The notes beneath the pieces were generated by a model. It ran no database searches. It worked only from the letters and a program-made list of their open reading frames with translations, and was not told where the DNA came from. DNA of 64,000 nt from Microbacterium sp. PM5 (GTDB lineage Bacteria > Actinomycetota > Actinomycetes > Actinomycetales > Microbacteriaceae): contig NZ_CP022162.1 in assembly GCF_003293595.1 (NCBI RefSeq), positions 1,412,248 to 1,476,247 of the forward strand, read 5' to 3'. How positions within the stretch are numbered: the first letter of the stretch is position 1; the number at the start of each line of letters is the position of its first letter. A program made the position numbers and the translations under genes. Below, in pieces: positions 44,979 through 53,391 of this stretch.

Positions 44979-46715
44979 GTGCCTCACGCGGATGACATGA
45001 CGACTTCCCCCATCCGACCCGCCACCGACGCCACCGAGAAGGTGCGCGCCGCACGCGATCACCTGTTCGCGCATCGCGACGACTACGACGGCGCTGTATC
45101 GGGGTTCGCCTGGCCGGAGCTGTCCGCGTTCAACTTCGCGCTGGAGTGGTTCGACGTGGTCGCCGGCGAGCACCCCGACCGCGCCGCCGTCACGATCGTC
45201 GACGCCGACCTCGCGGCGCGGTCGTGGAGCTACGGCGAGCTCTCGCGCCGCTCCGATGCCGTCGCCGTCTGGCTGAGCCAGCAGGGACTGCAGCGCGGCG
45301 ACCGCGTCATCGTGATGCTCGGCAACACGATCGAGCTCTGGGAGGTCATGCTCGGCCTCACCAAGCTCGGCGCCGTCGCCATCCCCACCACGACCCTCCT
45401 CTCGCCCGACGATCTCGCCTACCGCATCGCGCACAGCGGCGCCCGCGCGGTCATCGCCCCGGCCGAGACGGCGAGCGCGGTGGATGCCGCGACCACCGGC
45501 ATCCTGCGCATCGCCGTCGGCGCCGACGCGCCGGAGGGCTGGCTCTCGTTCGACGAGTCGCACGAGGTCACGGCGACGTTCGTCCCGTCGGGACCCACAC
45601 CGGCCGACGACCTCAATCTGCTGTACTTCACCTCGGGCACCACCTCGGCGACGCCGAAGCTCGTGCGCCACACCCACGTCTCCTACCCGGTGGGCCACCT
45701 GTCGACCCTCTGGTGGCTGGGGCTGCGCCCCGGAGACGTCCACATGAACATCTCCTCGCCGGGCTGGGGCAAGCACGCATGGAGCAATTTCTTCGCCCCC
45801 TTCCTCGCCCAGGCGACGGTGTTCGTCTACACGTACGACCGCTTCGACGCCGCGACCCTCATGCACGTGATGGACACCCACGACGTCACCACGTTCTGCG
45901 CCCCGCCGACGGTCTGGCGCATGCTGATCCAGGCCGACCTCAGCCTGCTCACGAAGCCGCCGCGCGAGCTGCTGGGGGCGGGAGAGCCACTGAACCCCGA
46001 GGTGATCTCGCGCGTGCGCGCGGCCTGGGGCCCGACGATCCGCGACGGATACGGCCAGACCGAGATGACCTGCGCGATCGGGAACTCTCCGGGCCAGGTG
46101 GTGAAGGACGGTTCGATGGGGCGCCCTCTGCCCGGCTACCCCGTCGTGCTCGTCGACCCGGAGACGGGCGAGCGCGGCGTGGAGGAGGGGGAGATCTGCC
46201 TCGACGTGTCCACGCCGATCCTGGGCCTGATGGACGGCTACCACGACGCACCGGAGCGCACCGCCCGGGCCCTGCACGACGGGCTCTACCACACGGGCGA
46301 CATCGCGTCCCGCGACCAGGACGGCTATCTCTCGTACGTCGGGCGCAGCGACGACGTGTTCAAGGCCTCCGACTACAAGATCTCGCCGTTCGAGCTCGAG
46401 TCGGTGCTGCTCGAGCACCCGGCGGTGGCAGAGGCCGCCGTGGTCCCGAGTCCCGACCCGCTCCGCCTCGCGGTGCCGAAGGCCTTCGTGCGACTGAGTG
46501 CGGCGGCCGCCGCGGACCCGCGCGCGGCGGCGCGCGAGATCTTCGCGCACGCCCGCGCCCGCCTCTCCGCCTACCAGCGCGTGCGCCGTCTCGAGTTCGT
46601 GGAGGAGCTTCCGAAGACGATCTCGGGAAAGATCCGCCGCGTCGAGCTGCGTGCGGCGGAAGCCGCAACGCGCGAACGGCCTGCGGGCGAGTTCAGCGAC
46701 CGCGACTTCCGCTGA
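44979..46715 (+). CDS. Acyl-CoA synthetase (ACSM/acetyl-CoA-synthetase-like)
   Basis: The 578-residue ANL-superfamily enzyme has LLYFTSGTTSATPKLVRHTH near residue 212, GYGQTEMTCAIGN near residue 360, a hinge DGLYHTGDIASRD near residue 430 and the catalytic-lysine block PKTISGKIRRVELR near residue 545. The pattern best fits medium-chain or acetyl-type ligases. The P-loop has SATPK rather than GxPK, a modest change. The GTG at 44979 is supported by the leaderless box. Confidence 0.87.
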   Translation: MPHADDMTTSPIRPATDATEKVRAARDHLFAHRDDYDGAVSGFAWPELSAFNFALEWFDVVAGEHPDRAAVTIVDADLAARSWSYGELSRRSDAVAVWLSQQGLQRGDRVIVMLGNTIELWEVMLGLTKLGAVAIPTTTLLSPDDLAYRIAHSGARAVIAPAETASAVDAATTGILRIAVGADAPEGWLSFDESHEVTATFVPSGPTPADDLNLLYFTSGTTSATPKLVRHTHVSYPVGHLSTLWWLGLRPGDVHMNISSPGWGKHAWSNFFAPFLAQATVFVYTYDRFDAATLMHVMDTHDVTTFCAPPTVWRMLIQADLSLLTKPPRELLGAGEPLNPEVISRVRAAWGPTIRDGYGQTEMTCAIGNSPGQVVKDGSMGRPLPGYPVVLVDPETGERGVEEGEICLDVSTPILGLMDGYHDAPERTARALHDGLYHTGDIASRDQDGYLSYVGRSDDVFKASDYKISPFELESVLLEHPAVAEAAVVPSPDPLRLAVPKAFVRLSAAAAADPRAAAREIFAHARARLSAYQRVRRLEFVEELPKTISGKIRRVELRAAEAATRERPAGEFSDRDFR

Positions 46716-46739
46716 GGCGACGGCTCAGATCTCGACCGC

Positions 46740-47042
46740 TCAGATCTCGATGTCGACCGCGACCCGATCGGCACGGATCGTGCCGATGTAAGCCGCGACC
46801 TCCTCGTGGGCGGGGTGCACCTGGTAGGCGTCCAGGCCCGCGACGTCCTCGAAGTCGGCGACGAGCACGAGGTCCCAGTTCTGATCGGGGAAGAGGACGT
46901 TCGCCCCGGCGCTCATCGCGCGTAGCGTCGGAACGACGCCGACGAGGGCGTTGAGCCGCCGAGCAGCTTCCGCGGCGTGCGCGGCGCGGTCGGCGGGATC
47001 GGCGGCGGCCATGCGGAAGGCGACCACGTGGCGAAGGGTCAT
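46740..47042 (-). CDS. Dabb (stress-responsive alpha/beta barrel) domain protein
   Basis: The 100-residue protein is a single Dabb domain: it opens MTLRHVVAFRMAAADPADRA, has NWDLVLVADFEDVAGLDAYQVHPAHEEV in the middle, and ends with a short strand. Dabb domains form dimeric barrels and bind small ligands; no catalytic role is assigned. It overlaps the glutaredoxin stop (ATGA), so the two are co-translated. Confidence 0.88.
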   Translation of the reverse strand: MTLRHVVAFRMAAADPADRAAHAAEAARRLNALVGVVPTLRAMSAGANVLFPDQNWDLVLVADFEDVAGLDAYQVHPAHEEVAAYIGTIRADRVAVDIEI

Positions 47043-47317
47043 CGGAGGGTGTCCTCTCGGTCAGGGGTCGACAGCGCAGCCCGAAGGCGCTCCGGCGACA
47101 GACGCCAATGGGCGTGCAGGCGATCGTCGATGAGCACGACGGGGATCTTCTCCCACCACTGCGCGTAGAGGGCGGGATCGTCCAGGATCGACAACTCCCG
47201 GACGTCGACGGCATCCTCCGGCAGGTCGGCGACCACGGTCTCGACGATCTCCCGTGCGACGTCGCACAGGTGGCAATCCGGTTTGGAGATGATCGTGAGG
47301 GTGGTCACGCAGTCCAT
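47039..47317 (-). CDS. Glutaredoxin-like thiol-disulfide protein
   Basis: The roughly 92-residue protein is a single thioredoxin-fold domain with CHLC near the N terminus (TIISKPDCHLCDVA), a glutaredoxin/DUF836-type redox site, and IPVVLIDDRLHAHWRL containing the cis-proline. The start is uncertain: ATG 47317, GTG 47308 and GTG 47332 are all possible and none has a strong ribosome site. The Dabb gene follows with a four-base overlap. Confidence 0.85.
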   Translation of the reverse strand: MDCVTTLTIISKPDCHLCDVAREIVETVVADLPEDAVDVRELSILDDPALYAQWWEKIPVVLIDDRLHAHWRLSPERLRAALSTPDREDTLR

Positions 47318-47334
47318 TCTGCCGGAGAACACGA

Positions 47335-47373
47335 AGCGCCCGTCCCGGATCGGTGATCTCGGGGACAGGCGCT
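47335..47373 (-). terminator. Hairpin downstream of the bS22 gene
   Basis: AGCGCCCGTCCC (47335) pairs with GGGACAGGCGCT (ending 47373) apart from one mismatch, with a 15-base loop. It lies directly after the bS22 stop on the minus strand, so it is a likely terminator, though no long T-run follows. Confidence 0.6.
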
Positions 47374-47402
47374 CGGTGTCGTTTGCAGCGTGCCGCGACG
47401 AA

Positions 47403-47501
47403 TTACTTCTTGTTGCGGCGCTGGTGGCGAGTCTTGCGAAGCAGCTTGCGGTGCTTCTTCTTCGCCATGCGCTTGCGGCGCTTCTTGATGACAGAACCCA
47501 C
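47403..47501 (-). CDS. Ribosomal protein bS22 (AURKAIP1/COX24 family)
   Basis: A 32-residue, Lys/Arg-rich protein, MGSVIKKRRKRMAKKKHRK followed by LLRKTRHQRRNKK, is encoded from a GTG at 47501 with GAGG ahead. It matches the tiny actinobacterial small-subunit protein bS22 known from mycobacterial ribosome structures. It is far shorter than usual gene-calling cutoffs. The gene stands alone between the helix-turn-helix regulator and glutaredoxin, followed by a hairpin. Confidence 0.9.
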   Translation of the reverse strand: MGSVIKKRRKRMAKKKHRKLLRKTRHQRRNKK

Positions 47502-47583
47502 GGAAAACCTCACTATGTCAGGGGTCTGGACGCGGGTGGCCGCGTCCGGGAACGGGCATCTCGAAAAATGCCCTCGGATCAGT

Positions 47584-47775
47584 CTAGCCGACGTCGGCGA
47601 TAGGACGTTGCACGGCCTCGGTGACGGCCGTCTCGGGCACGCGGTAGCTGCGACCGAACCGTACGGCGGGGAGCTCGCCGGCGTGCACCAGACGGTACAC
47701 GGTCATCTTCGACACGCGCATGATCTCGGCCACTTCCGCGACCGTCAGAAAACGCACGTCAGAAAGGTCCGGCAT
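47584..47775 (-). CDS. Small helix-turn-helix (excisionase/BldC-like) DNA-binding protein
   Basis: The 63-residue protein is a MerR-like winged helix: FLTVAEVAEIMRVSKMTVYRL is the helix-turn-helix, followed by GELPAVRFGRSYRVP as the wing. It resembles BldC-type regulators and excisionases; no phage gene is nearby, so a regulator is likelier. ATG 47775 is chosen as it precedes the domain and follows a purine-rich GGGGGAATGGG stretch. Confidence 0.85.
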   Translation of the reverse strand: MPDLSDVRFLTVAEVAEIMRVSKMTVYRLVHAGELPAVRFGRSYRVPETAVTEAVQRPIADVG

Positions 47776-47883
47776 CCCATTCCCCCACCGATACCCGATG
47801 CGGTGCCTCCGCATTGCTGTGAACCAACATTAGGGTCTCTGTGCGCCGCGTGTAAACCCGTGTGATCGGTGTGACTCGTGTGC

Positions 47884-48291
47884 TCAGCGACCGGGGAAGC
47901 GCTTGAACGCGGTGTCCCACGCGTGCTTCGCGGATGCCGCCGCGCGCCCGACCAGATCGGCGGCCGCCACCGCGGGCTCGGGAAGCGTCGACGCTCCTGC
48001 CGGAGCGGGAACGAGATCTTCGTCCAGGAAGGGGACGAGCCAGTCATCGACCGCGTCCAGCGGCGCCGGCGACAGGCTGTAGTAGCGGTGCTGACCCTCT
48101 TCGCGCACCGTCACCAGCTCTGCCTCGCGAAGCACCTTGAGGTGCTTGGAGACCGTGGGCTGGCTGACGCCTAGCTCGGTGACGATGTGGGACACGCTCG
48201 TGCCGTGCTCGCCCGCCGACGCGCGCTCGCGCAGAAGCTGCAGAATGTCCCGACGGGTACCGTCGGCGATCACGTCGAAGATGTCCGCCAT
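47884..48291 (-). CDS. ArsR-family transcriptional regulator
   Basis: The 135-residue protein has an ArsR winged helix: ADGTRRDILQLLRE near residue 10, SHIVTELGVSQPTVSKHLKVL (residues about 33-53) and the wing EEGQHRYYSL. No metal-binding cysteine pair is visible, so a metal sensor is unlikely. The C-terminal 50 residues are not characteristic. It is divergent from trkH and could regulate it, which is inference from position. The ATG has TAACCT six bases upstream. Confidence 0.88.
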   Translation of the reverse strand: MADIFDVIADGTRRDILQLLRERASAGEHGTSVSHIVTELGVSQPTVSKHLKVLREAELVTVREEGQHRYYSLSPAPLDAVDDWLVPFLDEDLVPAPAGASTLPEPAVAAADLVGRAAASAKHAWDTAFKRFPGR

Positions 48292-48297
48292 GACGAT

Positions 48298-48303
48298 AGG
48301 TTA
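48298..48303 (-). promoter_or_regulatory. Leaderless -10 box for the ArsR regulator
   Basis: Minus-strand TAACCT is six bases before the ATG at 48291. Confidence 0.6.
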
Positions 48304-48361
48304 GCCCGCGTCGCGGCCCGGAGTACCATGTCAACGGTTCTTCGTCAGAGAGGGGCGGACC

Positions 48362-49804
48362 ATGACGGGCGACACCGCGGGTGCCCGTGCATGGCGCTCT
48401 CTGCGCAGCTCACTAGACGTGACCCGCGATCGCCTGCGCGACGCGACCACGGCCTCGCCGTCGCGGTTCGCGGTGGGCATCTTCCTCGCGCTGATCCTGC
48501 TGTTCACCGCACTGTTCTCGCTGCCCGCGGCATCCGCCGACGGCCGGGTCACGCCGTTCGCCGACGCCCTCTTCACCGCGGTGTCGACGATCTGTGTGAC
48601 GGGGCTGTCGACCGTGAACATGGGGACGCACTGGAGTGCGTTCGGTCACCTGATCGTCTACATCGGCGTGAACGTGGGCGCGATGGGCGTGCTGACCCTG
48701 GCATCCATTCTCGGCCTGGTCATCTCCAAGCGCCTGGGGCTGCGCGCGAAGCTGATCGCCGCGGGCGACACGAATCCGCTGCGCGCCCACGGCGGACCGG
48801 TGAACGAAGGTCAGGCGGTGCGACTGGGCGAGGTCGGCCAGCTTCTGGCCACCGTGGCGCTGTCGACGCTCGTGATCGAGGCCGGGCTCGCCGTGCTGCT
48901 GTACCCGTCGCTGCTCGCGAGCGGTGTCGATCCGTGGAGCGCACTGTGGGAGGCGCCGTATTACGCGGCGATGTCGTTCACCAACACCGGGTTCGCCCCG
49001 AATGCCGAGGGCATCGCCCCGTTCGCGCACAACTACCTGTTCCTCACACTCCTGATGGCGGGAGTGTTCCTGGGCTCCATCGGCTTCCCCGTGATCTTCG
49101 CGCTGTGGCGCCACCATTTCCATGTCCGTCGCTGGTCGCTGCACGCCAAGCTCACCCTCATCACCACGGTCATCCTCTTCTTCGCCGGCGCCGCGGTCTT
49201 CCTGCTGCTCGAGTACGACAACCCGAAGACGTTCGGCGGGATGGATGCCTGGGACACGACCTTCCAGGCGTTCTTCCTGTCCGCGATGACGCGCTCGGGG
49301 GGCTTCTCCATCGTCGACATCGGGCAGCTGCACGGATCGTCTCTCGTCGTGGGCTCGATGCTCATGTTCATCGGCGGCGGCTCGGCATCCACCGCCGGCG
49401 GCATCAAGGTGACCACCCTCGCCGTCCTCGCCCTCGCCGTCTGGTCCGAGGCCAAGGGCCGGCCCAGCGTGCAGGCGTTCGGCCGCCGCATCCCCAGCGA
49501 CGTGCAGCGCGTCGCCCTCTCGGTCGTGGCCTGGGGCTCGACCATCGTCGCGGTGTCGACCATCACGATCGCGCAGATCACCAGATACCCCGTGGAGTAT
49601 GTGCTCTTCGACGTCGTCTCGGGCTTCGCGACCGTCGGACTGTCCACCGGGATCACGCAGGACCTGCCCGATCTCGCCGTCTACGTCATGGCGGCGACGA
49701 TGTTCATGGGCCGTGTGGGTACCGTCACTCTCGCCGCGGCCGTCGCCGCGACGAGCCGATCGCAGCACTACTCGCTGCCCGTCGAAAGGCCGATCGTTGG
49801 TTGA
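48362..49804 (+). CDS. trkH: TrkH-family potassium channel subunit
   Basis: The 480-residue membrane protein has four repeated helix-pore-helix units of the Trk/Ktr/HKT type; STICVTGLSTVNMGTHW and SFTNTGFAPNAEGIAPF mark pore regions, and GFATVGLSTGITQDLP the last. It takes up potassium with the cytoplasmic TrkA partner. It has a Shine-Dalgarno (GAGGGGCGG) and overlaps the trkA start. Confidence 0.93.
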   Translation: MTGDTAGARAWRSLRSSLDVTRDRLRDATTASPSRFAVGIFLALILLFTALFSLPAASADGRVTPFADALFTAVSTICVTGLSTVNMGTHWSAFGHLIVYIGVNVGAMGVLTLASILGLVISKRLGLRAKLIAAGDTNPLRAHGGPVNEGQAVRLGEVGQLLATVALSTLVIEAGLAVLLYPSLLASGVDPWSALWEAPYYAAMSFTNTGFAPNAEGIAPFAHNYLFLTLLMAGVFLGSIGFPVIFALWRHHFHVRRWSLHAKLTLITTVILFFAGAAVFLLLEYDNPKTFGGMDAWDTTFQAFFLSAMTRSGGFSIVDIGQLHGSSLVVGSMLMFIGGGSASTAGGIKVTTLAVLALAVWSEAKGRPSVQAFGRRIPSDVQRVALSVVAWGSTIVAVSTITIAQITRYPVEYVLFDVVSGFATVGLSTGITQDLPDLAVYVMAATMFMGRVGTVTLAAAVAATSRSQHYSLPVERPIVG

Positions 49805-50468
49805 GCAGATCCGGAGCGATGCTCCCGTCCTTGTGATCGGCCTCGGCCGTTTCGGAGCCGCGTGCGCCGGCGAACTCGACCGCCTCGACCGTGAAGTGCT
49901 CGCGATCGACGACAACCTCGAGCTCGTGCAGAAGTGGTCCGAGCGCGTCACCCACACGGTGCAGGCCGACGCGCGCAACATCGAAGCACTCAAGCAGATC
50001 GGCGCCCAGGACTTCCAGGTGGCCGTCGTCGCCGTCGGCTCGTCGATCGAGGCTTCGGTGCTCATCACGGCGAACCTCGTCGATCTGAAGGTGCCGCAGA
50101 TCTGGGCCAAGGCCGTCTCGCAGAGCCACGGCAAGATCCTCGCCCGCGTCGGCGCGAATCACGTCATCTACCCCGAGCGCGAGGCGGGCGAGCGCGTCGC
50201 GCACCTGGTCAGCGGCCGGATGCTCGACTTCATCCGCTTCGACGACGACTTCGTGCTCGCCAAGATGTATCCGCCGAAGTTCATCCGCGGCATCGGTCTG
50301 AACGAATCGGGCGTTCGCACCAAATACAGCGTCACCGTGGTCGGTGTGAAGAGCCCGGGCAAGCCGTTCCGCTACGCGGAGGCCGACACCGTCGTCACCA
50401 ACCATGACCTCATCATCGTGTCGGGCACCAACAGCGACATCGAGCGTTTCGCCTCGCTCGACCGCTGA
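49797..50468 (+). CDS. trkA: TrkA/KtrA-family potassium uptake regulator
   Basis: The 223-residue cytoplasmic protein has a Rossmann RCK-N domain (VLVIGLGRFGAACAGELDRL) and an RCK-C domain. It gates TrkH in response to nucleotides such as NAD(H) or ATP. The start is a TTG at 49797, set by GAAAGG eight bases upstream; there is no ATG or GTG in frame before the Rossmann motif. It overlaps trkH by eight bases, implying coupled translation. Confidence 0.92.
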   Translation: MVEQIRSDAPVLVIGLGRFGAACAGELDRLDREVLAIDDNLELVQKWSERVTHTVQADARNIEALKQIGAQDFQVAVVAVGSSIEASVLITANLVDLKVPQIWAKAVSQSHGKILARVGANHVIYPEREAGERVAHLVSGRMLDFIRFDDDFVLAKMYPPKFIRGIGLNESGVRTKYSVTVVGVKSPGKPFRYAEADTVVTNHDLIIVSGTNSDIERFASLDR

Positions 50469-50527
50469 CCTCGGCATCCGCGCCCGCCCGCCGCGCCCGC
50501 CGCCCGCCGGCCGGCCCGCCGCGCCCG

Positions 50528-50594
50528 CGAGAAACCATCTGCGGTGCGAGAAACCCTGCCGCGCGTGGTTTCTCGACGCGCCGGTGGTTTCTCG
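50528..50594. repeat. Four-arm 19-bp-period dyad element, 5' copy of locus 2
   Basis: CGAGAAACCA starts at 50528 and, with its last base changed, at 50547. The reverse complement TGGTTTCTCG starts at 50566 and 50585. All four arms step by exactly 19 bp, giving a 67-bp dyad. It lies about 102 bp before the start of the DUF559-type gene and pairs with the element at 51690. Confidence 0.88.
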
Positions 50595-50684
50595 CCGCCG
50601 CACGGGGGCTCCTCCCCAGGCGGTTCGCGGCGTGGCCGCCGCAGGGAGGGTGGGGATGCGGGCGCGCGGGCGCGGGCGCCGGGG

Positions 50685-50690
50685 CATGAT
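50685..50690 (+). promoter_or_regulatory. Leaderless -10 box for the locus 2 gene
   Basis: CATGAT is six bases before the ATG at 50697 and lies between the 5' repeat element and the gene. Confidence 0.45.
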
Positions 50691-50696
50691 CTGCGG

Positions 50697-51692
50697 ATGC
50701 CGCACCTGCCGACGCACCGTGCCACCACCCGGTCACCGCTTCCGCTCGTCACCGCCGCCGAGGCCCGCGTGCTGCGGCTGGGGGTGAGCGGACCCGGCTT
50801 CGCGCGGGTGCGCCGCGGCGTGTACGTGGATGCCGCCGCGGCGGCGCGGCTGGCGCCGTGGCAGCGGTACGCGCTGCGGGTGCACGCGTTCGCGCTCGCC
50901 CACCCGGACGCCGTGCTGTGCCTGGAGTCTGCCGCGGTGCTGCTCGGCCTGCCGCTGTTCGGCGAGACGCGCGATATCCACGTGTTCGATCCCGACCGCA
51001 CGGCGTCCCGACGGTTCGGCGACGTGTGTGTGCACACCAGCACGGACGCGCGGGAGATCGTGCGCGTCGACGGCATCCTGTGCACCTCGCCGGCGGATGC
51101 CGTCGTCGATCTTGCCCGCGTGCTTCCGCCCGCGCAGGCGCTCGCCGTCGTGGATGCCGCGATCTCGCCCCGACAGAGCGGCATGCTCGTCGTCGACGAT
51201 CTCCGGGAGCGGGCCGCGTCGCAGGTCTCCCGTCGGGGCGTCGCTCGACTCGCGTGGGTCTGGGCACACGCGGATACGCGCGCCGAATCGCCCGGCGAAA
51301 GCGTCAGCCGCGCCGTCATCCGCTGGTGCGGCTTCGAAGACCCGGTGCTGCAGGCCGAGTTCCGCTACGAGGGGGTGACGGACCGCACGGATTTCCTGTT
51401 CCCGACCAGCCGCACGGTCGGCGAGAGCGACGGCTGGGGCAAGTACGGGATCGGCGACAACGACGCGCTCGAGGGAGCCGCGCTGCGCTTTCGTGACGAG
51501 AAGCGCCGCGAAGACCGTCTGCGCCGCGCGGGGCATCCGGTCGCGCGCTGGGAAATGGCGGATGCGGTGCGGGTCGAACCGTTGGCCACCGCCCTGCAGC
51601 GCGCGTACGTGCGGCTCGTCCGCCCGCGCGACCGCGCTGGACTGGCGACCCTGCGCCACACGCCCCGCGCGCTCCCCCACCGAGCGCGGTGA
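50697..51692 (+). CDS. AbiEi-like/DUF559 protein with Vsr-type nuclease fold, repeat-flanked (locus 2)
   Basis: The 331-residue product resembles actinobacterial proteins labelled AbiEi-type antitoxin: an N-terminal winged-helix-like region (residues about 15-110) and a C-terminal PD-(D/E)xK/Vsr-like domain. TDFLFPTSRTVGESDGWGKY supplies Asp, Glu-x-Asp and Lys at spacing suitable for a nuclease. It is more complete at those residues than the locus 1 protein, to which it is only distantly similar. No toxin partner is adjacent. The stop codon overlaps the 3' repeat element, and a matched element stands 102 bp before the ATG. Function unknown. Confidence 0.78.
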   Translation: MPHLPTHRATTRSPLPLVTAAEARVLRLGVSGPGFARVRRGVYVDAAAAARLAPWQRYALRVHAFALAHPDAVLCLESAAVLLGLPLFGETRDIHVFDPDRTASRRFGDVCVHTSTDAREIVRVDGILCTSPADAVVDLARVLPPAQALAVVDAAISPRQSGMLVVDDLRERAASQVSRRGVARLAWVWAHADTRAESPGESVSRAVIRWCGFEDPVLQAEFRYEGVTDRTDFLFPTSRTVGESDGWGKYGIGDNDALEGAALRFRDEKRREDRLRRAGHPVARWEMADAVRVEPLATALQRAYVRLVRPRDRAGLATLRHTPRALPHRAR

Positions 51693-51756
51693 GAAACCAC
51701 AAGGGAGACGACACACACCTGCGGTGGTGGTTTCTCGTGCCGAAGGTGGTTTCTCG
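51690..51756. repeat. Four-arm 19-bp-period dyad element, 3' copy of locus 2
   Basis: TGAGAAACCA starts at 51690 (its TGA is the stop codon), a degenerate arm CGACACACAC at 51709, then TGGTTTCTCG at 51728 and 51747. The 19-bp step and 67-bp span match the 5' copy at 50528 exactly. Confidence 0.85.
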
Positions 51757-51790
51757 CGGGCGTGACGCGGCGCGTGGGGCGGGGGCGGGG

Positions 51791-52624
51791 TCAGGCGCCG
51801 GCGGCCATCTCCTTGGCGCGCGCGAGCGCGGCGTCGGTGGCCTCGGCGAACACACCGTCCAGACGCGCGCCCTGCAGCACCGCGATCGCACGCTCGGTGG
51901 TGCCCTTCGGGCTGGTGACGCGTCGGCGCAGCTCGGCGGGGTCTTCGCCCGAGGCGTCGAGCAGCGCCGCCGCGCCGATGAACGTCTGCTCGGCCATCAG
52001 GCGCGCGTCGGCGTCGGAGAAGCCCTTGCCGCGCGCGGCTTCGGTGAGCTCCTCGACCAGCAGGAAGAAGTAGGCCGGACCCGATCCCGAGATCGTCGAC
52101 AGGGCATCGATCTGCGATTCCGGAACCTCGATGACCGCGCCGCACGTCTCGAAGAGGCGACGCACGAGGGCGAGCTCGTCCGCGGATGCCGTGGGGCCCG
52201 CCGACAGGCCGGTCACGGCTTTGCCGACCACCGCCGGGGTGTTCGGCATCGACCGGATCACCGACACCTCCTCACCGACGATGGACGCGAACGTCGCGAT
52301 CGTGACACCGGCGGCGAGGCTCACGACGATCGCCCCCGGTCGCAGCACGGGCGCGATCTCGCGCAGCAGGTCGGGGACCATGACGGGCTTCACGCCGATG
52401 AGCACGACGTCGGCGGATGCCGCGGCACTCGTGTTCGCGTCGCCATCGGTCTCGAGCGAGAGGCTCGTGACGCCGTCGAGTCCCGCCAGCGCATCCGCGC
52501 GCGCAGCCGTGCGGTTGGTCACCGTGATCGCGGGGGCCTCACCCGAGCGGACGAGGCCCTGCAGGATCGCGCCTCCCATCGAGCCGGCACCGAGGATCGC
52601 GATCGAAGGGAGGGGGGAAGCCAT
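51791..52624 (-). CDS. proC: Pyrroline-5-carboxylate reductase
   Basis: The 277-residue enzyme reduces pyrroline-5-carboxylate to proline with NAD(P)H. The Rossmann motif AILGAGSMGGAILQGLV is at the N terminus, and the ProC signature is near the C terminus (STISGSGPAYFFLLVEELTEAA, then GAAALLDASGEDPAELRRRVTSPKGTT). Full length for the family. GAGGAT six bases before the ATG is a weak leaderless box. Confidence 0.95.
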   Translation of the reverse strand: MASPLPSIAILGAGSMGGAILQGLVRSGEAPAITVTNRTAARADALAGLDGVTSLSLETDGDANTSAAASADVVLIGVKPVMVPDLLREIAPVLRPGAIVVSLAAGVTIATFASIVGEEVSVIRSMPNTPAVVGKAVTGLSAGPTASADELALVRRLFETCGAVIEVPESQIDALSTISGSGPAYFFLLVEELTEAARGKGFSDADARLMAEQTFIGAAALLDASGEDPAELRRRVTSPKGTTERAIAVLQGARLDGVFAEATDAALARAKEMAAGA

Positions 52625-52700
52625 GCTGACATCCTCGCAGAGGAAACAGCAGCCTGCAGAGAAAGCACTGCCCGACGAGGCCGGAAGAACTCCGCCGCGG

Positions 52701-53381
52701 TCAGAACGCGGTCAGGTCGGTCGTCGGCAGAATGATCTCCATCGAGGGAGCGCGACCCTTCTCGATGTGGCTGAAGGCCAGACTCTCGGCGAGACGGGCG
52801 TTGCCGTCAGCGATGGCGGCCAGCAGCTCGTCGTGCTCGTGGGACTGCTCACGCGCGTCGCGGTCCACGCCCGTGAGGTAGAACAGCCACACGAGACGTC
52901 CGCTCACCACGCGCGTGAGCGAGGTGAGAAGGGTGCTGTCGGCCATCTCCACGATGCCCGCATGGAAGGCGGCGTGGGCCTCGGCGATCGTCAGGCGGTC
53001 TCCGCTGGTGACGGCATCGTGCGCCGCGTCGAGTGCGCGCTCGAGCGCCGCGACGGACGCGCCCCGACCTGCGTTCTGGGCGGCGAGGCGGGCGGCCAAC
53101 GACTCGAGACTCAGCCGCACGTCGAACAGCTCGTCGATCGCGCGGCGATCCCACCCCACGACCCGGGCGCTGCGCCGCGGGGACGTCGCGAGGAAGCCGT
53201 CGACGCCCAGCTGCAGGATGGCGGCGCGGATGGGGATGCGCGACATCTCCAGCTCGTCGGCCAGGCGTCCCTCGGTGATCGCCGCGCCGTCGGCGTAGCG
53301 ACCGAGGATGATCGCCGTCCGGATGCGCCGGTAGGCGGTTGCGGCCAGGGAATCGTCGGCCGACTCCTCCACGTCGGTCAT
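52701..53381 (-). CDS. GntR/FCD-family transcriptional regulator
   Basis: The 226-residue protein has an N-terminal winged helix (AYRRIRTAIILGRYADGAAI and LADELEMSRIPIRAAILQL) and a helical FCD ligand-binding domain with metal-type histidines (FHAGIVEM, HEHDELLAAI). It likely controls the catabolic genes that follow in both directions. ATG 53381 follows AAGGGGACC. It lies 10 bp after the ornithine cyclodeaminase-like stop, so both are on one transcript, divergent from the ABC transporter. Confidence 0.9.
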   Translation of the reverse strand: MTDVEESADDSLAATAYRRIRTAIILGRYADGAAITEGRLADELEMSRIPIRAAILQLGVDGFLATSPRRSARVVGWDRRAIDELFDVRLSLESLAARLAAQNAGRGASVAALERALDAAHDAVTSGDRLTIAEAHAAFHAGIVEMADSTLLTSLTRVVSGRLVWLFYLTGVDRDAREQSHEHDELLAAIADGNARLAESLAFSHIEKGRAPSMEIILPTTDLTAF

Positions 53382-53391
53382 ACGGTCCCCT

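Noticed and set aside
47584..47775. Prophage or integrated-element marker (excisionase-like protein)
   Set aside because: No integrase, phage or attachment-site signal nearby; BldC-like chromosomal regulators look the same.
50528..51756. CRISPR array or tandem direct repeats at the CGAGAAACCA arms
   Set aside because: Arms are only 10 bp, half are inverted, spacers are 9 bp, and no cas genes are near.
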